A DNA stretch of 18,788 bases from an uncultured Pseudomonadota bacterium (GTDB lineage: Bacteria > Pseudomonadota > Gammaproteobacteria > Methylococcales > Methylomonadaceae), in contig CAIUWU010000268.1 in the NCBI GenBank assembly GCA_903902945.1, positions 1-18,788 on the forward strand, read 5' to 3'. Positions within the stretch are counted from its first letter, which is position 1, and each line of letters opens with the position of its first letter. The notes under the pieces were generated by a model. The model made no database searches. It saw nothing but the letters and a program-made list of their open reading frames with translations, and was not told where the DNA came from. This document shows, in pieces, positions 8,053 through 15,090 of the stretch. A program made the position numbers and the translations under genes.

Positions 8053-8205
8053 ATGAAAAATCTTAGTAAAGACATTCTAATGGGTGTGTTGTTTATCACC
8101 GGCATTTCAAGCTTCATTTCTGGCCTGTTTATCTTCTCTTCCTTGTTGTTTGCTACCGCCTCCATGTTCAGCAATCTGAACAGCGCTACTAAGGCCAATA
8201 GCTGA
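8053..8205 (+). CDS. Small hydrophobic membrane protein, 50 residues, unknown
   Basis: An ATG at 8053, preceded by AGGAAAAAGT (a usable Shine-Dalgarno), opens a 50-codon frame ending TGA at 8205. The product starts MKNLSKDILMGVLFITGISS and continues with a hydrophobic stretch (FISGLFIFSSLLFATASMF), closing with a short polar tail NLNSATKANS. This is either one long or two short membrane segments with a short basic N-terminus, so it probably inserts in the inner membrane. The frame has its own likely promoter upstream and a pair of terminators just downstream, which makes it a stand-alone transcription unit. I do not recognise the family. It faces the lysR gene, so it may be a LysR target. It could also be a dual-function RNA, given the motifs in its 3' region. 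Confidence 0.6.
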   Translation: MKNLSKDILMGVLFITGISSFISGLFIFSSLLFATASMFSNLNSATKANS

Positions 8206-8240
8206 ACCGAATTTGTAACTACCTCCTGGTGTTGTAATAG

Positions 8241-8278
8241 CAAGTAGATCCTCCTGATAGCAGTCTGCTTGGTTTTTT
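8241..8278 (+). terminator. Intrinsic terminator 1, with anti-SD loop
   Basis: CAAGTAGA (8241-8248) pairs with TCTGCTTG (8264-8271) over 8 bases with one G-U pair, and GTTTTTT follows. The 15-base loop begins TCCTCCT, which is complementary to Shine-Dalgarno sequences. It ends the transcript of the small membrane protein gene. Confidence 0.65.
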
Positions 8279-8313
8279 ACCTCCCATTGCGCAAGCACTG
8301 GGAGGTTTTTTTT
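8279..8313 (+). terminator. Intrinsic terminator 2
   Basis: ACCTCCCA (8279-8286) and TGGGAGGT (8299-8306) form a perfect 8-base stem around a 12-base loop, followed by a run of eight T (8306-8313). It is a textbook Rho-independent terminator placed directly behind terminator 1, insulating hisE from the upstream unit. Confidence 0.85.
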
Positions 8314-8343
8314 GCCCGTCGTTTTTTGGCCAATCCAGCAACG

Positions 8344-8352
8344 TGTTATGAT
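8344..8352 (+). promoter_or_regulatory. Extended -10 promoter for hisE-tatABC
   Basis: TGT-TATGAT is an extended -10 element (TGN plus 5/6 match), 31 bases before the hisE start and just after the double terminator. No good -35 is seen, which extended -10 promoters tolerate. Confidence 0.45.
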
Positions 8353-8383
8353 TTTTGCCTGATTTAAAGGATGAGTAACCGTA

Positions 8384-8707
8384 ATGAATGATGTTTTACA
8401 GCAATTGGCCGAGGTATTAGAGCAGCGCAAGCAGCAGTCGGCCGATCAATCCTACGTAGCCAGTCTTTATGCCAAAGGGCTGGATCATATTCTGAAAAAA
8501 CTCGGCGAAGAAGCCACCGAAACCGTGATTGCCGCCAAAGACGGTGATCCTGACAAAATCATTTATGAAACCGCTGATCTCTGGTTTCATTCGCTGGTGA
8601 TGCTGGCGCATCAAGGTTTGGGCCCTGAGCCGGTGCTGAACGAATTACAGCGCCGTTTCGGCTTGTCGGGTCTGCAAGAAAAAGCACAGCGCGATTCTTC
8701 TCATTAA
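8384..8707 (+). CDS. hisE: Phosphoribosyl-ATP pyrophosphatase
   Basis: A 107-residue all-alpha NTP pyrophosphatase (MazG-like fold) that converts phosphoribosyl-ATP to phosphoribosyl-AMP, the second step of histidine synthesis. The diagnostic core is KLGEEATETVIAAKDGD, followed by IIYETADLWFHSLVMLAHQG; these E..E and E..D residues bind magnesium. The protein is stand-alone, not fused to HisI as in enteric bacteria, and of normal length for that form. A start at 8384 follows AAAGGATGAG. It is the first gene of a unit running into tatA 12 bases later, the linkage seen in pseudomonads and relatives; hisI is not in the window between the terminators and hisE. Confidence 0.95.
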   Translation: MNDVLQQLAEVLEQRKQQSADQSYVASLYAKGLDHILKKLGEEATETVIAAKDGDPDKIIYETADLWFHSLVMLAHQGLGPEPVLNELQRRFGLSGLQEKAQRDSSH

Positions 8708-8719
8708 TTAGGAGCCAAC

Positions 8720-8932
8720 ATGGGTTTCAGTATTCCGCATTTGTTAGTGGTATTGGTGATTGTCATTCTGGTTTTTGGAACCAAACGCCTGAAGAATGTC
8801 GGTGGCGACCTTGGCGAGGCGATCAAAAGTTTCAGAAAAGCTATTAATGACGGTAGCGAAGAGGTAAAGCCGGCTGAGAAAAGCAGTCAGGTGATTGAGG
8901 GCGAAGTCAGTGATAAAGATCACAGCCACTAA
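8720..8932 (+). CDS. tatA: Sec-independent protein translocase subunit TatA
   Basis: A 70-residue TatA/E protein. A single N-terminal transmembrane helix (IPHLLVVLVIVILVF, residues 5-19) is followed by the hinge FGTKRL and the amphipathic helix LGEAIKSFRKAIND, then a charged, disordered tail. TatA polymerises around the TatBC receptor to form the passage for folded, twin-arginine-tagged proteins across the inner membrane. The start has a strong AGGAG six bases ahead. It lies between hisE and tatB, each a dozen bases away, in one operon. Confidence 0.96.
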   Translation: MGFSIPHLLVVLVIVILVFGTKRLKNVGGDLGEAIKSFRKAINDGSEEVKPAEKSSQVIEGEVSDKDHSH

Positions 8933-8943
8933 AAGGTGTCTGG

Positions 8944-9258
8944 ATGTTTGAAGTCGGGTTTTCGGAATTGCTGATGGTGGGGTTGGTCGCCTTGATCGTG
9001 ATTGGTCCTGAGCGTTTACCCAGGACGGCGCGCTTGGCCGGCTTGTGGATAGGTCGAATCAATGCCAGTCTTAGCGGTATCAAAGCCGATATTCAGCAGC
9101 AATTACACGCCGAAGAAATGCGGCAGCTGATGGAACAGCATCAGATCGGCGGCGAGATGGAGCGAATTATCGCTGAGACCAAAGCCGGCATCGATGATCT
9201 TGAACAGCAGGCGCAGACACTGGCTGACGATATAGCACATCATGACAAATCTGCCTGA
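8944..9258 (+). CDS. tatB: Sec-independent protein translocase subunit TatB
   Basis: A 104-residue TatB. It starts MFEVGFSELLMVGLVALIVI, the hallmark N-terminus with the conserved Glu in the membrane helix, then GPERLPRTARLAG and a long amphipathic, coiled-coil-prone region rich in Gln and Glu. It is on the short side for TatB but complete. With TatC it makes the receptor for twin-arginine signal peptides. An AAGGTG precedes the ATG. Its last 17 bases overlap the start of tatC, so the two are translationally coupled. Confidence 0.95.
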   Translation: MFEVGFSELLMVGLVALIVIGPERLPRTARLAGLWIGRINASLSGIKADIQQQLHAEEMRQLMEQHQIGGEMERIIAETKAGIDDLEQQAQTLADDIAHHDKSA

Positions 9259-9988
9259 ACCATACCCGCCACTGACCTTCGTCAGTCATCTCATCGAATT
9301 GCGCGACCGGTTGCTGAAGATAATCTTCAGTGTGTTGCTGGTCTTTATTGCTACCGCCAGTTTTGCCAATGAAATCTATCACTATCTGGCCGAACCGCTG
9401 TTACAGCATATGCCCAAGCAGAGCACGATGATTGCCATCGATGTTGCCTCGCCGTTTTTTACGCCGTTCAAACTGGCGTTTCTGGTCGCGGTGTTTATTG
9501 ATGTGCCGTTCATTTTGTATCAGTTTTGGGCTTTTGTAGCGCCAGGTTTGTACCGGCATGAAAAAATCATGGTTTTGCCGTTGCTACTAGCCAGCACCCT
9601 GTTGTTTTATGGTGGTGCGGCGTTTGCCTATTTTGTGGTGTTCCCGCTGGTGTTCGGTTATCTGACGTCGGCGGCGCCGGAAGGCGTGGCGGTGATGACT
9701 GATATCACCACCTATCTGGATTTTGTGCTGGCGATGTTTTTTGCTTTTGGCTTGTCGTTCGAAATTCCGATTTTTACCATTGTGTTGGTCTGGATTGGGC
9801 TGATTACGCCGCAAAGTCTGGCGGAAAAGCGCCCTTATGTGATTGTCGGTGTGTTTGTGATAGCGATGTTTTTGACGCCGCCGGATGCTTTATCACAAAC
9901 CTTGCTGGCAATACCGATGTGGATGTTGTTTGAAATAGGTTTGCTGTTTTCACGCCTGATCAGTCAAAAAACAGTGGCAGAGGATTAA
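9242..9988 (+). CDS. tatC: Sec-independent protein translocase subunit TatC
   Basis: A 248-residue polytopic protein with six predicted membrane segments, the signal-peptide-binding core of the Tat system. The N-terminus carries the conserved cytoplasmic motif SHLIELRDRLLK. The first periplasmic loop has the usual EPLLQHMP region, and FYQFWAFVAPGLY-type sequence (residues 95-107) carries the conserved Phe and Pro. The C-terminal half includes YVIVGVFVIAMFLTPPDALSQ, characteristic of the family. The chosen ATG lies inside tatB; it gives the right distance to the HLIELR motif. yggS follows only 3 bases after the stop. Confidence 0.97.
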   Translation: MTNLPEPYPPLTFVSHLIELRDRLLKIIFSVLLVFIATASFANEIYHYLAEPLLQHMPKQSTMIAIDVASPFFTPFKLAFLVAVFIDVPFILYQFWAFVAPGLYRHEKIMVLPLLLASTLLFYGGAAFAYFVVFPLVFGYLTSAAPEGVAVMTDITTYLDFVLAMFFAFGLSFEIPIFTIVLVWIGLITPQSLAEKRPYVIVGVFVIAMFLTPPDALSQTLLAIPMWMLFEIGLLFSRLISQKTVAED

Positions 9989-9991
9989 TCG

Positions 9992-10666
9992 ATGTCAGCA
10001 CTGGCAAAACAGTTCGCTGCGGTGAGGCAGCAGATAGCGGCGGCTGAGCAGGCTGCTAATCGGCCAGCCGGTTCTGTATTATTGCTGGCGGTCAGCAAAA
10101 CCAAGCCGGTAGCCCAGCTGGCCGAGGCTTATCGGTTGGGGCAGCGTCATTTTGGCGAAAATTATTTGCAGGAAGCCTTAAGCAAACAGCAGCAAATGGC
10201 GGCATTCAATATCAGCTGGCATTTCATTGGCCCGATTCAGTCCAATAAAACCAAACCGATAGCAAGCCATTTTGACTGGGTGCATAGCGTGGATAGGCTC
10301 AAAATTGCTGAGCGTCTCAGTGAGCAGCGGCCTGACTATTTACCGCCACTGAACATTTGTTTGCAGGTCAATATCAGTGCTGAAGCGACCAAATCCGGTG
10401 TCAGCCTGGAACAATTGCCGCAATTGGTGCAACAGGTGGCGAGTTTGCCGCGGCTGCGCCTGCGGGGGGTGATGGCGATCCCGGAACCCGAAAGCGATTA
10501 TCAGCGCCAGCGTGAACCTTATCGGCGCTTGCATCAGGTGGTTACTGGGCTGGGAATAAAGGCTCTGGATACTTTCTCTTATGGCATGAGTGGTGACCTG
10601 GAGGCGGCGGTGGCGGAGGGGGCTACACTGGTTCGTATCGGTACTGCCTTGTTTGGCGCCCGGTGA
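9992..10666 (+). CDS. yggS: Pyridoxal 5'-phosphate homeostasis protein (YggS/PLPBP)
   Basis: A 224-residue single-domain TIM-barrel protein that carries pyridoxal phosphate and keeps the free PLP and amino-acid/keto-acid pools balanced; it has no known catalytic activity. PLP-binding Lys36 is in LLAVSKTKP, followed by the family motifs GQRHFGENYLQEA, WHFIGPIQSNKTK and, near the end, YGMSGDLEAAVAEGATLVRIGTALFGAR. Length is normal. It overlaps nothing but sits 3 bases behind tatC with a GAGG ahead, so it is probably cotranscribed with the Tat genes. In many proteobacteria this gene sits beside proC or pilT instead, so the Tat linkage is a local feature. Confidence 0.96.
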   Translation: MSALAKQFAAVRQQIAAAEQAANRPAGSVLLLAVSKTKPVAQLAEAYRLGQRHFGENYLQEALSKQQQMAAFNISWHFIGPIQSNKTKPIASHFDWVHSVDRLKIAERLSEQRPDYLPPLNICLQVNISAEATKSGVSLEQLPQLVQQVASLPRLRLRGVMAIPEPESDYQRQREPYRRLHQVVTGLGIKALDTFSYGMSGDLEAAVAEGATLVRIGTALFGAR

Positions 10667-10667
10667 T

Positions 10668-10705
10668 TATTGCTGAATTACTTTAAGCAATATGGCTAAT
10701 TGCTT
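10668..10705 (+). promoter_or_regulatory. Overlapping alternative hairpins ahead of argS
   Basis: Two stems share one arm. TATTGCT (10668-10674) can pair with AGCAATA (10686-10692), or AAGCAAT (10685-10691) can pair with ATTGCTT (10699-10705); each is 7 bases and perfect. The two folds exclude one another. No T run follows closely, so this is not a plain terminator. It could be the end of the yggS transcript or part of a control leader for argS. Confidence 0.35.
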
Positions 10706-10757
10706 GGAATTAATAGATAATGCACGCTATTTTTTGTTGTAGTTATTTATATTTAGC

Positions 10758-12518
10758 ATGAAGCAAAAGCTGGAATCTTTATTACAGGACGCGGTTACCG
10801 CGCTGCAAAATCAAGGCATCCTCGATGCCGATGTCTCTGCCCGGATTCATATTGAGCGTGTCCGTGATCCCCTGCATGGTGATTTTGCCTCTAATCTGGC
10901 CATGCTGTTGGCAAAGCCGGCCAAAATGAATCCACGTCAGTTGGCAGAAAAAATTGTGGCCTTATTGGCTGGCGATAGCGCTGTCAGCAAAGTTGAAATC
11001 GCGGGTCCCGGTTTTATCAATTTCTTTATCAATCCTGATAGCCAGTTTCAGATTGTCAAACAGATTCACGATGCCGGCGCCCGCTTTGGTTTAAGCCGGA
11101 TCGGCGCCGGTAAGCGGGTGCAGGTGGAGTTCGTGTCTGCCAATCCGACCGGGCCTTTGCATGTTGGTCACGGCCGGGGTGCTGCCTATGGTTCGGCTGT
11201 GGCTGATTTGTTGGAGGCTGCCGGTTTCGAAGTCGAGCGCGAATATTATGTCAATGATGCCGGTCGGCAGATGGATATTCTGGCGACCAGCGTCTGGCTG
11301 CGTTATCTGGAAGCCTGTGGTGAAGTCTTTACGTTTCCTAGCAACGGCTATCGCGGCGAATATGTGCGGGATATTTCTGCCAGTCTGTATCAAAAAGCCG
11401 GTGAGCTATATCGTCACGCTGCCGAGCAGGTGTTTGCCGAGATTCCTGCCGACGAACCCCAGGGCGGCGATAAGGAAAAACATATCGATGCTCTGATCGA
11501 GCGCGCCAAACAGCTGCTGGGTACCGAGCAATACAACGCTGTATTCCAGGCGGGTCTCGACGATATTCTGGCGGACATCAAAGATGATCTGCAGGATTTC
11601 GGTGTCAGTTATCAGCAATGGTTTTCCGAGCGGTCACTGATGGACGATCATTCGGTGCAGCAAGCCTTACAGCGTCTCGATGCGGCAGGCTTTTTGTATC
11701 AGCAGGACGGCGCAACCTGGTTTGCTTCCAGCCGTCTCGGCGATGAAAAAGATCGCGTGGTAGTGCGTGATAATGGCCAGACCACCTATTTTGCCTCTGA
11801 TATTGCTTATCACATGAATAAGCTGGATCGAGGGTTTGATCAGATCGTCAATATCTGGGGCGCCGATCATCACGGCTATATTCCACGGGTTAAAGCGGCG
11901 ATGCAGGCTTTGGGTGCCGATGAATCAAAACTGAAAGTATTGCTGGTGCAGTTTGCGGTGCTGTATCGGGGCGATGAGAAAGTGCAAATGTCGACTCGTT
12001 CCGGTGAATTCGTCACCTTGCGGCAGTTGCGCGACGAAGTCGGCAAAGATGCCTGTCGTTTTTTCTATGTGATGCGTAAGTCTGAACAGCACATGGATTT
12101 CGACCTGCAACTGGCCACTTCCAAAAGCAATGAAAACCCGGTTTATTATGTGCAGTATGCCCATGCTCGGGTCTGTAGCGTACTACGGCAGTTTGATGAA
12201 AAAGGTCGGCAGCGTAACTGGCAGCTGGGCTTTGAGCATCTGAACCTGCTGGTAGCCGAGCAGGAAACAGCCATTCTGACTACGCTGAGCAAATATCCGG
12301 AGATTCTGGAACGGGCGGCGGTTTATTATGAACCGCATCAGCTGATTCATTATTTACGGGAACTGGCCAATCAGTTTCACACCTATTACAACGCCCATCA
12401 GTTCTTGGTTGATGACGAGCGTTTGTGTAATGCTCGGCTGAATCTGATTTGTGCCGTTAAACAGGTGTTAGTGAATGCTCTGACGCTACTTAAAATCAAT
12501 ACACCTGAAACGATGTAA
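10758..12518 (+). CDS. argS: Arginyl-tRNA synthetase
   Basis: A 586-residue class I aminoacyl-tRNA synthetase that charges tRNA-Arg. The N-terminal Add-1 domain (about residues 1-110) recognises the tRNA D-loop. The HIGH motif reads HVGH at residues 135-138 within PTGPLHVGHGRG. The KMSKS-like motif is the reduced MSTRSG at residues 411-416, as is normal for ArgRS. The anticodon-binding domain at the end contains YVQYAHARVCSVLRQ and LANQFHTYYN. Length is standard. The ATG at 10758 gives the right N-terminus, though only a weak ribosome-binding site is seen. Its stop overlaps the start of the SPOR-domain gene (TAATG), a pairing common in gammaproteobacteria. Confidence 0.98.
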   Translation: MKQKLESLLQDAVTALQNQGILDADVSARIHIERVRDPLHGDFASNLAMLLAKPAKMNPRQLAEKIVALLAGDSAVSKVEIAGPGFINFFINPDSQFQIVKQIHDAGARFGLSRIGAGKRVQVEFVSANPTGPLHVGHGRGAAYGSAVADLLEAAGFEVEREYYVNDAGRQMDILATSVWLRYLEACGEVFTFPSNGYRGEYVRDISASLYQKAGELYRHAAEQVFAEIPADEPQGGDKEKHIDALIERAKQLLGTEQYNAVFQAGLDDILADIKDDLQDFGVSYQQWFSERSLMDDHSVQQALQRLDAAGFLYQQDGATWFASSRLGDEKDRVVVRDNGQTTYFASDIAYHMNKLDRGFDQIVNIWGADHHGYIPRVKAAMQALGADESKLKVLLVQFAVLYRGDEKVQMSTRSGEFVTLRQLRDEVGKDACRFFYVMRKSEQHMDFDLQLATSKSNENPVYYVQYAHARVCSVLRQFDEKGRQRNWQLGFEHLNLLVAEQETAILTTLSKYPEILERAAVYYEPHQLIHYLRELANQFHTYYNAHQFLVDDERLCNARLNLICAVKQVLVNALTLLKINTPETM

Positions 12519-13180
12519 TGGCTAGAGACTATAAACACCGCGGTCAACAATCCAGCTACGCTAATCAGCGCAAGCGTAGGAAATCGTCTTCGGTCAGTTT
12601 CTGGCGCTTGTTATTGGTTGCCATACTGATTGTTGCATTTGTCGTGGGGTTAAACACCATGAGTCAGATGGTCAGAGAGTTGTTGGCCAGTCATGCGCTG
12701 ACTAAGCCTATCAAAGAGGACGCTGTGCCTAAACAGCCTTTGGCCACTAACCAGACTGCGCAGTCGCAGCCTGCGGCGGTTGCCGATGCTCCGCCGGTTG
12801 CGGCACAGCCCGCTAAACCGGCGGAGCCTGAAGAGCCCCGTTATGACTTTTATACCATTCTGCCGCAAGCGGAAGTGGTGGTGCCTGATTACGAAATCAA
12901 AACCCGGGTTCGGGAAGAGCTGGTTGGTAAAAGTAAAACCACTAAGTATGTGATGCAGGCAGGGTCATTCCGTGACAGTGAGGATGCCGAGAAACACAAG
13001 CTCAAGTTGGCTCAGTTGGGCATTGAATCGCGGATTGAATCAGCAAAAGTCGGTAACGTGATCTGGCATCGGGTCAAAATCGGTCCTTATGATAATCCGT
13101 CCAGTGTCTCGACCATTAAAGAACTGTTAAGCAAAAACGGTATTGGTGTAATTGTTACCGAGACCAGTAATAAGCCGTAA
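12518..13180 (+). CDS. SPOR-domain cell-division-type protein, FtsN-like
   Basis: A 220-residue bitopic inner-membrane protein. A basic cytoplasmic N-terminus (RKRRKSS) leads into one membrane helix (FWRLLLVAILIVAFVVGL, about residues 28-46), then a Pro/Ala/Gln-rich periplasmic linker, then a SPOR domain (YVMQAGSFRDSEDAEKHK to NGIGVIVTE, about residues 145-215). SPOR domains bind denuded glycan at the septum. Architecture and position behind argS match FtsN-like proteins of gammaproteobacteria, though it lacks enough recognisable N-terminal FtsN motif for me to name it so. It is coupled to argS by a 1-base overlap. It ends 3 bases from the convergent rsmI with no terminator between. Confidence 0.88.
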   Translation: MARDYKHRGQQSSYANQRKRRKSSSVSFWRLLLVAILIVAFVVGLNTMSQMVRELLASHALTKPIKEDAVPKQPLATNQTAQSQPAAVADAPPVAAQPAKPAEPEEPRYDFYTILPQAEVVVPDYEIKTRVREELVGKSKTTKYVMQAGSFRDSEDAEKHKLKLAQLGIESRIESAKVGNVIWHRVKIGPYDNPSSVSTIKELLSKNGIGVIVTETSNKP

Positions 13181-13183
13181 CAC

Positions 13184-14026
13184 TTACTGCTGCTGTAATT
13201 CCAGAGCCACCTGGTAAAGCAGGTTTTTGCGTTGGCCGGTAATTTCGGCTGCCAAGGCCGCAGCGGTTTTAATCAAGCATTCTTTTAGTAACAGACTAAG
13301 AACCCGGCGTTGTTCGTCATTGACCTGGTTCTGATCATCTTGCTGCGGATTACCGTCGACGATAACCACAAACTCGCCTTTACGCATATTCTCATCGGTG
13401 CTGACTTTGTTCAGCAACCCTTCCAGCGTATCTTTGATAATGGTTTCATGCAGTTTGGTGATTTCTCGCGCAATCACAATCTGATGTTGTGCCGGAAAAA
13501 TCGTCAACATGTCTTCCAGAGCGGCTTGAATGCGATGACTGGATTCATAAAACGCCCAGGTTGAAGCATCGCCGAGTTTGTGTGCAAAAAAGCTTTTACG
13601 CGCTGAAGAGGTGCGGGGCAGAAAACCTTCAAAGCTGAAACGGCTTAAGGCCAGACCGGAAACCGAAAGCGCCGCAATCAGGGCGCAGGCGCCAGGAATC
13701 GGTGATACGTCAAGTTGCTGTTGTCTGGCCAGTTGTACCAGAGGCAGGCCGGGATCGCTGAGCAAGGGCGTGCCGGCATCGGACACCAGCGCTATCGACT
13801 CGCCGCTACTGATTCGGTCGATCAGTTGCTGGGAAATTTTGTCTTCATTGTGCTGATGCAGCGACAGCAGGGGTTTGTTGATGGCATAGTGTTGCAGTAA
13901 CAAGCGAGTCTGACGAGTGTCTTCGGCAGCAATCACATCCACTTGTTTGAGCACTTCAATCGCCCGCAGGCTGATATCAGCCAGATTACCGATCGGCGTA
14001 GCGACTACATATAATTTTCCAGACAT
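13184..14026 (-). CDS. rsmI: 16S rRNA (cytidine-1402 2'-O)-methyltransferase
   Basis: A 280-residue tetrapyrrole-methylase-fold enzyme that puts the 2'-O-methyl group on C1402 of 16S rRNA using SAM. Hallmarks are the N-terminus LYVVATPIGNLADISLRA, then VIAAEDTRQTRLLL, the core SDAGTPLLSDPG and SPIPGACALIAALSVSGL, then FEGFLPR; all are classic RsmI blocks. The ATG at 14026 gives the expected N-terminus directly. It is divergent from yraN as in enterobacteria (yraL/yraN region), but lpoA, which usually sits between, is absent here. Its 3' end faces the SPOR gene. Confidence 0.97.
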   Translation of the reverse strand: MSGKLYVVATPIGNLADISLRAIEVLKQVDVIAAEDTRQTRLLLQHYAINKPLLSLHQHNEDKISQQLIDRISSGESIALVSDAGTPLLSDPGLPLVQLARQQQLDVSPIPGACALIAALSVSGLALSRFSFEGFLPRTSSARKSFFAHKLGDASTWAFYESSHRIQAALEDMLTIFPAQHQIVIAREITKLHETIIKDTLEGLLNKVSTDENMRKGEFVVIVDGNPQQDDQNQVNDEQRRVLSLLLKECLIKTAAALAAEITGQRKNLLYQVALELQQQ

Positions 14027-14118
14027 TGAACTATCTTCATTTTTCCAGCCAAGAGTGCCGCCATTATGCCCGCTGCCGGCTGTTTTTGCCGTAATTTCGC
14101 AAAGTTTGGGGAGTAAAG

Positions 14119-14484
14119 ATGGGGATTAAATCCAGGCAGTTGTCGTTACAAAAAGGTCAGGAAGCCGAACAGCGGGCGTTAAGGTATTTGTTGCGGCAGG
14201 GGCTGCGGTGGCTGGACAGTAATTTTAGCTGCCGCTATGGTGAACTGGATTTGTTGCTGTGGGATCAACAGGTGTTGGTTGTGGTGGAAGTGCGTTATCG
14301 ACACAATCAACGCTTTGGCGGTGCGGCGGCCAGTATCACATCGCAAAAACAGGCGCGGATCATCGCGGCCACTCAGCATTATGTAATAATGCATGGCCTC
14401 GGCCATGTTGCGGTCCGCTTTGACGTGGTTGCGCTATCGGCTGATGACAGTCTCAACTGGATTAAAAACGCTTTTCAAACCTGA
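14119..14484 (+). CDS. yraN: YraN/UPF0102 family endonuclease-like protein
   Basis: A 121-residue UPF0102 protein with a PD-(D/E)xK-like nuclease fold. The visible core is CRYGELDLLLWD followed by VVVEVRYR and FGGAAASITSQKQARI, the strings that define the family; Asp in GELDL and Glu in VEVRYR would bind metal. The R in EVR is common in the gammaproteobacterial members. The true biochemical role is unsettled; it may be a DNA-processing nuclease. A GGGGAGTAAAG precedes the ATG. The SIS-domain gene follows 2 bases after the stop, as with diaA in enteric genomes. Confidence 0.92.
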   Translation: MGIKSRQLSLQKGQEAEQRALRYLLRQGLRWLDSNFSCRYGELDLLLWDQQVLVVVEVRYRHNQRFGGAAASITSQKQARIIAATQHYVIMHGLGHVAVRFDVVALSADDSLNWIKNAFQT

Positions 14485-14486
14485 CT

Positions 14487-15074
14487 ATGAATTTACAAGA
14501 TCGCATCATCAATCATTTTTCCGATAGTATTCAAACCAAGCAGGATTCAATGACCAATTTGTCTGAATTGATTGAATTTGCATCGCAGAAAATTGTCGAA
14601 GCGTTGGTCGATGATAAAAAAGTGCTGACCTGCGGTAATGGCGGGTCAGCCGGCGATGCCCAGCATTTCTCGTCCGAAATGCTGAACCGGTTTGAGCGCG
14701 AACGGCCCGCTTTGCCGGCGATTGCGTTAAGTACGGATACTTCGACGATTACTTCGATTGCCAACGACTATCACTACGACGAGATTTTTGCCAAACAGCT
14801 GAGGGCGCTGGGGCAGGCGGGTGATATTTTGCTGATTTATACCAGCAGTGGTAACTCCGGTAATCTGCTGAAAGCAGCCAAGGTTGCTCAGGAAAAGGAT
14901 ATGACAGTGATTGCGCTGACCGGTAAAGATGGCGGCGCGCTGGCGCTGGCATTGAGAGAGTCCGATATTGAAATCCGGGTGCCATCGTGGTCGACAGCAC
15001 GGATTCAGGAAGTGCATTTACTGATTTCGCACTGTCTGTGCGATTTGATCGATCACCAGTTGTTTGGCGGCTAA
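14487..15074 (+). CDS. gmhA: SIS-domain phosphoheptose isomerase / DiaA-type protein
   Basis: A 195-residue SIS-domain protein. The sugar-phosphate site is CGNGGSAGDAQHFSSEM (about residues 50-66), with TSSGNSGN (about 120-127) as the second phosphate loop. By position after yraN and by its sequence (RPALPAIALSTDT, KQLRALGQAGD, HCLCDLIDH) it corresponds to E. coli DiaA, which binds DnaA and promotes initiation. Unlike my recollection of DiaA, it keeps a Glu in HFSSEM and the His in IQEVHLL, the two positions used for catalysis by GmhA, which makes ADP-heptose precursors from sedoheptulose 7-phosphate. So it could be an active isomerase, a DnaA-binding protein, or both. Its 3' end converges on gpsA, 16 bases away. 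Confidence 0.85.
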   Translation: MNLQDRIINHFSDSIQTKQDSMTNLSELIEFASQKIVEALVDDKKVLTCGNGGSAGDAQHFSSEMLNRFERERPALPAIALSTDTSTITSIANDYHYDEIFAKQLRALGQAGDILLIYTSSGNSGNLLKAAKVAQEKDMTVIALTGKDGGALALALRESDIEIRVPSWSTARIQEVHLLISHCLCDLIDHQLFGG

Positions 15075-15090
15075 TAGCTGGGTAGCGTTG

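Noticed and set aside
8107..8430. A 107-codon minus-strand frame across the small gene, terminators and hisE start
   Set aside because: It runs through two terminators and into hisE, is rich in Cys/Gln/Thr with no domain pattern, and its start lies inside hisE.
13181..13183. Missing terminator between the convergent SPOR gene and rsmI
   Set aside because: Three-base gaps between convergent genes are common in compact genomes, so this is not notable.
14206..14290. EVR instead of EVK in the YraN nuclease core
   Set aside because: The R is ordinary in gammaproteobacterial YraN proteins, as I recall E. coli has the same VEVRYR.
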